Shown: piece after piece, positions 1 to 5,474 of the stretch
Layout of the letters: each line of letters begins with the position of its first letter
Position numbering within the stretch: position 1 is the first letter of the stretch
Source: Clostridiales bacterium
GTDB lineage: Bacteria > Bacillota > Clostridia > Peptostreptococcales > NVVX01
NCBI GenBank assembly: GCA_021129785.1
Contig: JAJOKQ010000128.1
Location: 1 to 5,480, forward strand
Direction: 5' to 3'
Length of the DNA stretch: 5,480 nt
Notes under the pieces: model-generated
The model's input: the letters and a program-made list of their open reading frames with translations, nothing else
Told to the model about the DNA's origin: nothing
Database searches by the model: none
Position numbers and translations under genes: made by a program

Positions 1-69
1 ATAATAAAAGTAATTTTTTTTATCTCTTCCTTCTCTTAACGTTGCGAATAATCTTACTTCTATACTCAT
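1..69 (-). CDS. MoaD/ThiS-family sulfur carrier protein, N-terminal 23 codons (partial)
   Basis: The ATG at 69-67 opens a frame that stays open to the window edge and begins MSIEVRLFATLREGR. Short beta strand, then LFATLRE, is the typical start of MoaD-type ubiquitin-like proteins, the small subunit of molybdopterin synthase, which carries a thiocarboxylate on a C-terminal Gly-Gly to sulfurate the pterin of the Mo/W cofactor. The C-terminal GG lies outside the window, so sulfur-carrier activity cannot be confirmed. A strong ribosome binding site (AGAGGTGAG, minus strand, 73-81) sits just upstream, and an extended -10 promoter lies at 108-116. MoaD-like genes often accompany tungsten aldehyde oxidoreductase genes, which fits the AOR-like ORF immediately upstream at 218-325. 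Alternative: a ThiS-type thiazole carrier. The LFATLRE start favours MoaD. Confidence 0.8.
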   Translation of the reverse strand, partial: MSIEVRLFATLREGRDKKNYFYY

Positions 70-100
70 TTTCTCACCTCTTACAAAAATTCTCTAACAC

Positions 101-116
101 TATTACTATTATAACA
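101..116 (-). promoter_or_regulatory. Extended -10 promoter for the MoaD-like gene
   Basis: On the minus strand, TGTTATAAT (108-116) is a perfect TATAAT -10 box with the TGn extension. It places transcription start near 101, giving a leader of about 30 bases before the ATG at 69. No good -35 hexamer is seen 16-18 bases upstream, which is usual for extended -10 promoters. It lies after the stem-loop at 180-203, so the MoaD-like gene can be transcribed independently of the ORF at 218-325. Confidence 0.6.
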
Positions 117-132
117 TACTTCAAATACAAGA

Positions 133-164
133 ATAGAAAATCTATACTATAGAATTCAAATTCT
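133..164. repeat. Two short AT-rich inverted repeats upstream of the MoaD promoter
   Basis: ATAGA-AAA-TCTAT at 133-145 and AGAATT-CA-AATTCT at 151-164 are perfect dyads lying 17 and 35 bases upstream of the extended -10 element. They could be operator half-sites or just chance in very AT-rich DNA. No known operator consensus is recognised. Confidence 0.25.
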
Positions 165-177
165 TTAATGAAAATAG

Positions 178-203
178 AAGCGCCAAGATCAATCACTTGG
201 CAC
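178..203 (-). terminator. Stem-loop after the AOR-like mini-ORF, probable weak intrinsic terminator
   Basis: Read on the minus strand, GTGCCAAG (203-196), an 8-base loop (195-188) and CTTGGCGC (187-180) form an 8-bp stem with one G-U pair. It is followed by the interrupted T-rich stretch TTCTATTTTC. It starts 14 bases after the TAG of the ORF at 218-325 and lies before the next gene's own promoter, the normal place for a terminator. The broken T-tract makes it weaker than the hairpin at 731-754. Confidence 0.6.
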
Positions 204-217
204 TTGTTACACTCTTT

Positions 218-325
218 CTACAACCCTAACTCTTTCAACTTTTCTACTGTAGGAGCTAGTTTTTCTATCTTAATGGTTCTGTCTTTAAGGTTGATTCTTA
301 AAATCTTACCATTGTAACCGTACAT
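218..325 (-). CDS. 35-codon AOR-like mini-ORF: aldehyde:ferredoxin oxidoreductase N- and C-termini fused by an apparent large internal deletion
   Basis: The ATG at 325-323 opens an intact 35-residue ORF ending with TAG at 220-218. An in-frame TAA upstream makes this ATG the only start, and a degenerate Shine-Dalgarno (AAGGTAGTG) precedes it. The first residues, MYGYNGKILRINL, match the characteristic start of tungsten aldehyde:ferredoxin oxidoreductases (AOR, about 600 residues). The last twelve, APTVEKLKELGL, resemble the usual AOR C-terminus (PT-x-EKL-x-ELGL just before the stop). Everything between is missing: the GGRGLG segment, the tungstopterin-binding residues and the 4Fe-4S cysteines. 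It cannot be an active oxidoreductase. The simplest reading is a remnant of an in-frame deletion of some 570-600 codons, with start, stop and stem-loop kept. A MoaD-like gene follows, as in AOR loci. Alternative: a functional small protein built on the AOR N-terminal strands. Homology is from memory of the family, with no search done. Confidence 0.7.
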   Translation of the reverse strand: MYGYNGKILRINLKDRTIKIEKLAPTVEKLKELGL

Positions 326-350
326 CTTACCACTACCTTAGTTTATTGTT

Positions 351-368
351 AAGGCAAAATTTCGCCTT
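351..368. promoter_or_regulatory. 18-bp near-palindrome upstream of the AOR-like ORF, possible operator
   Basis: AAGGCAAAATTTCGCCTT is self-complementary at 16 of 18 positions. On the minus strand the one imperfect pair is G-T, so the RNA could pair fully. It lies in the 60-base gap between the broken DUF1294 gene and the AOR-like ORF, 25 bases before that ORF's ATG. No T-run follows on the minus strand (AACAATAAAC), which argues against an intrinsic terminator. A weak promoter-like pair, TTGAAG (366-371) and AATAAA (342-347) with an 18-base spacer, brackets it, so an operator is the better guess. The regulator is unknown. Confidence 0.35.
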
Positions 369-385
369 CAAAAAACATGATTAAA

Positions 386-659
386 CTAACTTCTCTCTAT
401 GAGTATGGCTAGCATTACCGAAATATGCAACACTAAAATTGTCATTATTGTATATGTGAATGATCTTTTTCTTCTTTTATGTCTAAAAAACTTCATTCCA
501 AGAATTATTCCAAATTCGCCTCTATAAAAATGCAAGCGTAAATAACAATTTCTCCTTAACTCTCCATTTTCCTTCTTTTGCTCTTTTTTTATCTATGTAC
601 ATCGTTATAAAAGAAACTATGTTTACAATCACTGTATACCCTAATATATACCCTATCAA
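386..659 (-). pseudogene. DUF1294-family small membrane protein gene, frameshifted
   Basis: A TTG start at 659 lies 8 bases after a strong AGGAG (668-672). It opens a frame encoding a hydrophobic N-terminal helix and then YIDKKRAKEGKWRVKEKLL, the hallmark DKxxAxxxxWRxxE segment of DUF1294. This frame meets TAG at 524-522 after 45 codons. The rest of the family pattern continues in another frame: GEFGIILGMKFFRHKRRK, then a final hydrophobic helix and TAG at 388-386. Reading the T5 run (526-530 on the plus strand) as T4 joins both parts into one protein of 90 residues, the normal size for the family, with hydrophobic segments at about 2-20, 44-58 and 70-87. DUF1294 proteins are small membrane proteins of unknown role. 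The gene is therefore either recently inactivated or carries a homopolymer sequencing error. The junction is not a canonical -1 slippery site. Confidence 0.78.
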
Positions 660-667
660 AACAATTT

Positions 668-672
668 CTCCT
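668..672 (-). promoter_or_regulatory. Ribosome binding site that sets the TTG start of the DUF1294 gene
   Basis: AGGAG on the minus strand is 8 bases upstream of TTG at 659-657. The frame is closed by a TGA just upstream that overlaps this site, and there is no in-frame ATG or GTG in between, so TTG is the only plausible start. Confidence 0.6.
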
Positions 673-691
673 CACTTTATAGCACTATATT

Positions 692-707
692 TACACTTAT
701 TCTATCA
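692..707 (-). promoter_or_regulatory. Putative extended -10 promoter for the DUF1294 gene
   Basis: Minus-strand TGATAGAAT (699-707) matches TGnTATAAT with one change in the hexamer. It would start transcription near 692, about 33 bases before the TTG start. It lies downstream of the heme-operon terminator, where a new transcription unit would need a promoter. No convincing -35 element is visible. Confidence 0.35.
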
Positions 708-730
708 TGTCCGCTTTAAAATTTTACATA

Positions 731-754
731 AAAAAATGCCTTTCGGCATTTTTT
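731..754 (-). terminator. Intrinsic terminator of the heme utilisation operon
   Basis: AAAAAATGCC (731-740), a 4-base loop and GGCATTTTTT (745-754) form a perfect 10-bp inverted repeat. On the minus strand the GC-containing stem has a GAAA tetraloop and runs into a T-tract. It begins 8 bases after the TAG of the flavodoxin gene (763-765). Because both arms end in A/T runs, it could also stop transcription coming from the other strand. Confidence 0.88.
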
Positions 755-762
755 CTACTCTT

Positions 763-1269
763 CTACTTTTCAAACAGCTCTTTAAACTTTCTTTGCGCAT
801 TGGCAAAATCCTCGTCATTAGGATGCATTGCCGCAATTTTATGTCTCTTTATTCTTTCTTCATTCATTGCATGCGGATGATCAGCTGGCAATGATTTGAA
901 TTTCTCAGTTAATCTCGGATCTACTTTCCCTTGGCAAATAAATTCTCCAACAATACTATTTTCGTTGTCAATGAATAGTTTTTTTATTCTTTCCATCGAG
1001 TCTACAGCATGTTGCGAATCTGGATATGCTCCTAAAGTAGCAAATACAGCTACTTTCTTATTTTTAATATTCTCTATAGCTACTAATGCTTTTTTATCTG
1101 CTGTTCCTCTATCTATCCAGCACCCAAAAGCTATAAAGTCATATTTGTCAAATGAGCTAACCTCGCCTACATTGCATAAGTCGGTTTCATCTGGCATTAC
1201 TTTATATATTGCTTCTGCTACTTTCTTAGTATTTCCTGTTTCACTTGAGTATATAACTAAATGTTTCAT
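763..1269 (-). CDS. Flavodoxin-family protein (BilS/HmuF-like), likely partner in heme or tetrapyrrole reduction
   Basis: This is a 168-residue cytoplasmic protein with a flavodoxin fold. YSSETGNTKKVAEAI near residues 7-21 contains the classic FMN-phosphate loop SSETGNT (8-14). GCWIDRGTAD (49-58) and FATLGAYPDS (76-85) are placed as the two loops that clasp the isoalloxazine ring. The C-terminal part (ICQGKVDPRL at 111-120, then a histidine-rich stretch with H131, H133, H143 and H149) departs from electron-transfer flavodoxins and resembles the BilS-type family. It is the last gene of the operon, 16 bases after the radical SAM gene, with AAAGGTGGG upstream of its ATG. In Fusobacterium nucleatum a flavodoxin-like protein (HmuF) next to HmuW is reported to handle heme and reduce anaerobilin. 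By context the same role, or reductant supply to the radical SAM enzyme, is inferred. It is also possible that it is a general flavodoxin of unrelated function. Confidence 0.85.
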   Translation of the reverse strand: MKHLVIYSSETGNTKKVAEAIYKVMPDETDLCNVGEVSSFDKYDFIAFGCWIDRGTADKKALVAIENIKNKKVAVFATLGAYPDSQHAVDSMERIKKLFIDNENSIVGEFICQGKVDPRLTEKFKSLPADHPHAMNEERIKRHKIAAMHPNDEDFANAQRKFKELFEK

Positions 1270-1285
1270 ACTATCCCACCTTTTT

Positions 1286-2569
1286 TTATCGTCCTGCCTC
1301 TTCGTTTAGAAATTCTACTAAAAGTTTTGTTACATCACTACAGATGTTATTTCCCCAAAAAACTCCCTCTTTAGTTAGTCGATATTTTTCTCCTTCTTTC
1401 ACGACTAGTCGATTACGCAACAATTCTTCAATGAAAGACCTTGCATGCTCATGCATTTTCAAATTGATTTCAGCATCTAGTTGATTAAATGATATGTACC
1501 CAAATTGAATTTGCCCAATTATCTTAGTTATAACATTATAATATTCAGTTACAACTTTACCCATTGGAGATATTGGTAATAGCATTTTGGGAACTTTATT
1601 CATCATTGGTCCATTATAATATAAATAGTTGCCCAACCTTCCTCCTGCGCCATTCCCAAGAGCTAAACAGTCTCCTGCTCTATTCTTAACCTGAATATAC
1701 TTGTAACTATCTCTATTTTTTCTTACTATCTTCGTTAGTTCTAACAGTTCAAATCCATTATCTAATAACTCATCATACACTTTATCAAACATTAGTTTTT
1801 CGGCATCTATGTCAGGCAAATTCTCAATTGTCCCATCTTCAATCAGTTTTCCTAACATTGACCCTTCATATAAAATCAATGAATAATAGCTTAACCCAGC
1901 AATATTTAACTCTTTTATGGTTTTTATATCAAACTCCAATTCCTGCATTGTTTGATTTGGATAATTGTATATTAAATCAATATTAGTGTTTTCAAATCCC
2001 ATCTCTACTACCTTTTTAATCTTTGATATAACCTCATTGCTACTTCCCCTGCGTTTTAGTAACTTTCTGCCCCTATCGACAAAAGTCTGTACTCCGACAC
2101 TCAGTCTGTTCACTCCCATTATTCCAAAAATTTCTAGTCTATCGCCCGTAAGCTCGGTAATAGATGTTTCTACGCTAATTTCCGCAGTTTTACTAATGGG
2201 TAGCAAGCTGTGCATTACTTCTAAAATTTGTTCCCATTGTTTTGCTGATAAAACTGTTGGTGTTCCACCGCCAAAGTATATTGAGTCAAATTCTTTAGAT
2301 TGAATATATGGATAACTCGCCACTGCCTTAATTTGCTTAATTATTAGTTTATGATAGTCTTCTACTGATGAATTTATCATTGTTCTGTTTAAATTGCAGA
2401 AGCTACATAAGTTTGTGCAATAAGGTGTGTGTATGTATATTGAACGCGGTCTCGTTGCCTTCGTCTGCAAAAGAGTTTTTACATACCCAATTTGGCTTTG
2501 TTTGTCAACAAATGCATTCTTCAAGTAAACTTGCGATGCATGGTGACTTTTTAATCTCTCTGAGTACAT
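1286..2569 (-). CDS. hutW: Heme-degrading radical SAM methyltransferase, ChuW/HutW/HmuW type (anaerobilin synthase-like)
   Basis: The 427-residue protein is the usual length for the HemW-related class of radical SAM enzymes. YCTNLCSFC (50-58) supplies the CxxxCxxC cysteines C51, C55 and C58 for the 4Fe-4S cluster, GGGTPT (100-105) binds SAM, and SVGVQTF (157-163) is a further HemW-like core motif. Two features favour the heme-degrading branch over HemW or coproporphyrinogen dehydrogenase: a GNGAGGRLG segment (305-313) where HemW typically has GIGAGAHG, and LTKEGVFWGNN (398-408) near the C-terminus, similar to HutW/ChuW. These enzymes methylate heme, open the ring without oxygen and release iron, giving anaerobilin. 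The gene is 21 bases after the ABC ATPase gene, with a strong AGGGAGG (2580-2586) 10 bases before its ATG, and precedes a flavodoxin gene, matching known anaerobic heme-use operons. Activity is inferred from family and context. Confidence 0.83.
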   Translation of the reverse strand: MYSERLKSHHASQVYLKNAFVDKQSQIGYVKTLLQTKATRPRSIYIHTPYCTNLCSFCNLNRTMINSSVEDYHKLIIKQIKAVASYPYIQSKEFDSIYFGGGTPTVLSAKQWEQILEVMHSLLPISKTAEISVETSITELTGDRLEIFGIMGVNRLSVGVQTFVDRGRKLLKRRGSSNEVISKIKKVVEMGFENTNIDLIYNYPNQTMQELEFDIKTIKELNIAGLSYYSLILYEGSMLGKLIEDGTIENLPDIDAEKLMFDKVYDELLDNGFELLELTKIVRKNRDSYKYIQVKNRAGDCLALGNGAGGRLGNYLYYNGPMMNKVPKMLLPISPMGKVVTEYYNVITKIIGQIQFGYISFNQLDAEINLKMHEHARSFIEELLRNRLVVKEGEKYRLTKEGVFWGNNICSDVTKLLVEFLNEEAGR

Positions 2570-2590
2570 AATTACTGAGCCTCCCTAATC

Positions 2591-3406
2591 TTAAACTATC
2601 TTACTTTTCATTTCTTTCGTATCCTTATTCTTTAGCAGACCTAATGGGAAGAAAAGTGGCTTTCCACTAACTTGATCAGCTGAAATATGCGCATCAATTT
2701 TATACACATCTCTTAGCATTTTTTTCGTAATTACTTCACTTGGACATCCTTGCATAACAAGCTTACCTTTGTTAATAACATACATACGATCGCTGTATTT
2801 TGATGCCTGATTCAAGTCATGTAAAACCATAATAATAGTCATTTTATATTCTTCATTAATTTTTTTGAGCAACTCCATAACTTCTAATTGATGGCTAACA
2901 TCTAAATAAGTGGTAGGCTCATCAAGTATTAATACTTTAGTCTTCTGTGCAAGTGCCATTGCAACCCAGGCACGTTGACGCTCCCCACCAGATAAAGTTG
3001 TCACACACCTATGCTCAAATTCCTGCAATCCTGTAACACTTATTGCCCAATCTACAATTGAATTGTCGTCGTAATTACTAAACTCATACCATTGTTTATG
3101 AGGAACTCTCCCATATGCAACTAAATCACGCACTGTACAATCACTTGGACTGTGGTTATGCTGACCTAGTATAGCCAGTTTTTTAGCTACCTCTTTCGTA
3201 GGTAATCTGTGAACATCATTTCCCTCCAAATACGTAACTCCATTTGAAGCGTTCATTAATCTCGAAATAACTTTGAGCAAAGTAGATTTACCCGACCCAT
3301 TTGGTCCGATTATAGACACAATTTCGCCTTCTTTTATATCCATTGTAAAGTTGCTTACTACATTTTTTTTGTCGTAAGCAACACTTAAGCCTTTTGCAGA
3401 AATCAA
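2591..3406 (-). CDS. ABC transporter ATP-binding protein, iron/heme (FecE/HmuV-like)
   Basis: This 271-residue ATPase powers the importer on the cytoplasmic face of the membrane. All nucleotide-binding motifs are present: Walker A GPNGSGKST (34-42), Q-loop Gln82, signature LSGGERQR (138-145), Walker B VLILDEP (158-164), D-loop LD (168-169) and switch His196 in VLHDLNQ. The pattern AYGRVPH (97-103) and overall length fit the siderophore/heme/B12 subfamily. The start is TTG at 3406-3404, whose last two bases overlap the permease TGA (TTGA). AGGGGG at 3415-3420 lies 8 bases upstream and no in-frame ATG or GTG is available, so translational coupling to the permease is likely. The family could equally carry ferric siderophore or cobalamin. 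Heme is favoured only by the downstream radical SAM and flavodoxin genes. Confidence 0.92.
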   Translation of the reverse strand: MISAKGLSVAYDKKNVVSNFTMDIKEGEIVSIIGPNGSGKSTLLKVISRLMNASNGVTYLEGNDVHRLPTKEVAKKLAILGQHNHSPSDCTVRDLVAYGRVPHKQWYEFSNYDDNSIVDWAISVTGLQEFEHRCVTTLSGGERQRAWVAMALAQKTKVLILDEPTTYLDVSHQLEVMELLKKINEEYKMTIIMVLHDLNQASKYSDRMYVINKGKLVMQGCPSEVITKKMLRDVYKIDAHISADQVSGKPLFFPLGLLKNKDTKEMKSKIV

Positions 3407-4434
3407 TGTCCATACCCCCTAACTTTTCTAAGCAGATAAAGAAAGAATGGTCCACCTAAAACTGCCATAATTACCCCTACTGGTAATTCGATAGGTGAAA
3501 AGACCGTTCTAGCCACAATATCCGCAGAAACCAAAAGGACCGCTCCTAGTATTGCGCTTGATGGTAACATAAACCTATAATCTGAACCTACTAAAAGCCT
3601 ACTAACATGTGGTACTATTAGTCCTACAAACCCTATTATTCCAACAACTGCTACTGAGATGCCTGTTAAAAATGCAGCCGTGGAACAGAGAACTATACGT
3701 GCTAAATTTAATCTAACTCCTAAGTTTTTTGCAGCCTCATCACCCAATTGTAATGAATTTGCAACATTAACACTTAATACTGCAACTAGTAACCCTACAG
3801 CAACATATGGCAAGAGTAGTTTAACTTGATCCCAACTTTTGCCTGCCAATGTACCATTTAGCCACATTATTACTCCTTGTATTCTGTCACTATAAAGAAC
3901 TGACAAAAGAGAAGTTCCACCACCTAGCATAGCATTTACTGCGACTCCTGCTAATATTATCCTTATTATACTCATACCTTTTTTCCAAGCAAGAGTAAAA
4001 ACCAACAGCGTTGAAACAAGCCCACCAATAAATGCTATAAATGGGACTAGAACAGTTAGTGCTGGAAATAGAAGCATAATAGTTATAGCAGATAAACTCG
4101 CACCAGCTATCACCCCAATTAGTCCAGGTGAGGCTAGTGGATTTCGTAAAACTGCTTGCAGTAGTGCTCCTGAAGTTGCTAAGCTAGCACCCACTAATAT
4201 AGCGAGTGCTGTTCTTGGCATTCTAATGTTCACAACAATTGTTCTAATAGTTGAATCTGATCCATCAATTAAAGCGTTAATTATTTCACCTGTTGAAAAT
4301 CTTACACTACCGAACCTTAAAGAGATTACTGCCAATATAACTAACAAACTAATCTCTGCAATAAAAATTCCTATTCGTTTAGCCAACCTTTTTCTTACTG
4401 CAAACTGTGCATATTTTGCACTCTGTGACTGCAT
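3403..4434 (-). CDS. FecCD/BtuC-family ABC transporter permease (heme/iron, HmuU-like)
   Basis: The 343-residue polytopic protein has about ten hydrophobic segments (roughly 21-40, 74-94, 103-123, 126-149, 157-180, 204-224, 245-263, 265-283, 290-308 and 318-335). Family motifs are clear: RMPRTALAILVGASLATSGA (71-90), LLQAVLRNPLASPGLIG (91-107), GFVGLIVPHVSRLLVG (268-283), which includes the cytoplasmic coupling region that contacts the ATPase, and ELPVGVIMAVLGGPFFLYLL (316-335). It should form a homodimer that passes the ligand from the lipoprotein into the cell. The ATG at 4434 follows AAAGGGG (4441-4447), which overlaps the stop codon of the binding protein gene. Its TGA stop overlaps the TTG start of the ATPase. 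The substrate cannot be told from the sequence. Heme is inferred from operon partners. Confidence 0.92.
   Translation of the reverse strand: MQSQSAKYAQFAVRKRLAKRIGIFIAEISLLVILAVISLRFGSVRFSTGEIINALIDGSDSTIRTIVVNIRMPRTALAILVGASLATSGALLQAVLRNPLASPGLIGVIAGASLSAITIMLLFPALTVLVPFIAFIGGLVSTLLVFTLAWKKGMSIIRIILAGVAVNAMLGGGTSLLSVLYSDRIQGVIMWLNGTLAGKSWDQVKLLLPYVAVGLLVAVLSVNVANSLQLGDEAAKNLGVRLNLARIVLCSTAAFLTGISVAVVGIIGFVGLIVPHVSRLLVGSDYRFMLPSSAILGAVLLVSADIVARTVFSPIELPVGVIMAVLGGPFFLYLLRKVRGYGH
3415..3420 (-). promoter_or_regulatory. Ribosome binding site that sets the TTG start of the ATPase gene
   Basis: AGGGGG on the minus strand lies inside the permease coding end, 8 bases before TTG at 3406. The nearby ATG at 3413-3411 is out of frame with the ATPase, so this site supports the unusual TTG start. 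Confidence 0.6.
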
Positions 4435-4445
4435 ATTAATCCCCT

Positions 4446-5474
4446 TTATGGATAAAGTATTTCTGCTATTAATTCTAAGGATTCTATTGCTCTTAGTCCA
4501 GGATTTGCAAAAAATAACGCATTATCCATATCGTACACTCTTCCATTTTGCACTGCACTAATATCTTGCCATACGGAGTTAGTATTAAATTCATGTTCAA
4601 ACATCTTTTTAGTATCTTCGGCTCTACCGTGTGCTATTCTTAGTATAATATCTGGATTGATTTTCACTACTTGCTCTTGACTAAAAGGCACATAATCTCC
4701 TAAATTATCTTCTAGTGGAAGTCCTTCTGTTACATTGATACCTCCAAGCATTTTTACCAAACTCCCAGCAAAAGTGGTCTCTCTTGCTAAAGTAAACGTA
4801 CCTGCGCTACCATGCATAATCATAACTCTAGGTGCTTCTTTTCCACTTATTCTGTCCATTACAATTTTTTCTCGATCTTCAAACTTTGTAATTATTTCTT
4901 GTGCCTTTTCTTCTGCATTAAAGGCTTTCCCAAAATTTTTAATAAGTTTTTTTGTGGCTTCATATGACGAATTGTCAATTCCTATAAAAGCAATATCGTG
5001 CTCTTTAAAAGTTTCAGTATGCATAGCTAAGAATCTTGGAGACATGATAACTAAGTCTGCCCCTACAGCAAGTATTTGCTCTATATCTGGTCGCTTCGGA
5101 TTTCCAACCTTGGGGATATCTACAAGATTGTCTGGCAACTCTCTTCTAGTTGATGTCATGGCTGCTAACTCGACTCCTAATTCATTTAAAATCAAGGCAA
5201 GACTATATGAAATAGGCACAATATTCTCTGGCATTTTCTCTAAAACTAACTCATTACCCTGAAAATCAACAAGTACAAATGCCTCATTTGCCGCAGTATC
5301 TTCTGTTTGTTTGTCAGCTTGATCAGCTTCTTCGTCAGTATTTTTTTCAGACGTTTCTGAAACCTCTCTTTCTTTCAAATCAACTTCTTGCGTTTCTAAC
5401 TCTTGATCTCCGCAGCCAATTAACGCTACACTCGCTAGTATTATTACTAATATTAATGCAAAAAATCTTTTCAT
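4446..5474 (-). CDS. ABC transporter substrate-binding lipoprotein, iron/heme type (FecB/HmuT-like)
   Basis: The 342-residue protein has a lipoprotein signal: MKRFF, a hydrophobic core (about 5-19) and the lipobox LIGC with the modified cysteine at Cys21. It would be anchored outside the membrane. Residues about 22-62 form a very acidic, low-complexity linker. The binding domain (about 66-342) has the FecB/TroA-like layout: PENIVPISYSLALILNELG (82-100), PKRPDIEQILAVGADLVI (126-143), a long linking helix around 172-207 (EATKKLIKNFGKAFN onward) and the end NPGLRAIESLELIAEILYP (324-342). It captures the ligand and delivers it to the permease encoded 11 bases downstream. Heme versus ferric siderophore or cobalamin cannot be settled from sequence. 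Y90, H152, H221 and Y261 are possible ligands but untested. The start ATG is 6 bases from the window end, so its ribosome binding site and the operon promoter are out of view. Confidence 0.9.
   Translation of the reverse strand: MKRFFALILVIILASVALIGCGDQELETQEVDLKEREVSETSEKNTDEEADQADKQTEDTAANEAFVLVDFQGNELVLEKMPENIVPISYSLALILNELGVELAAMTSTRRELPDNLVDIPKVGNPKRPDIEQILAVGADLVIMSPRFLAMHTETFKEHDIAFIGIDNSSYEATKKLIKNFGKAFNAEEKAQEIITKFEDREKIVMDRISGKEAPRVMIMHGSAGTFTLARETTFAGSLVKMLGGINVTEGLPLEDNLGDYVPFSQEQVVKINPDIILRIAHGRAEDTKKMFEHEFNTNSVWQDISAVQNGRVYDMDNALFFANPGLRAIESLELIAEILYP

Noticed and set aside
522..531. Programmed frameshift at the T5 run of the DUF1294 gene
   Set aside because: Restoring the frame needs a +1 shift, whereas the nearby ATTTTTA is only a poor -1-type slippery heptamer and no stimulatory structure was recognised. 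A simple indel is more likely.
676..684. TGCTATAAA as a -10 element for the DUF1294 gene
   Set aside because: It ends only 3 bases before the AGGAG ribosome binding site, so a transcript from it would start inside or after that site. TGATAGAAT at 699-707 is better placed.
595..894. Plus-strand 99-codon open frame
   Set aside because: It crosses the heme-operon terminator and overlaps both the DUF1294 gene start and the flavodoxin gene end on the other strand. It has no ribosome binding site or recognisable motif.
896..1309. Plus-strand 137-codon open frame
   Set aside because: It is antisense to the flavodoxin gene, which has a full FMN-binding motif and its own ribosome binding site. The plus-strand protein shows no family pattern.
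1286..2569. Annotation as HemW or oxygen-independent coproporphyrinogen III oxidase
   Set aside because: The core is shared, but the GNGAGGRLG segment, the FW-containing C-terminus and the position between a heme-type ABC transporter and a flavodoxin favour ChuW/HutW.
1965..2571. Plus-strand open frames of 112 and 67 codons
   Set aside because: Both lie antisense within the radical SAM gene and show no motif or credible translation signal.
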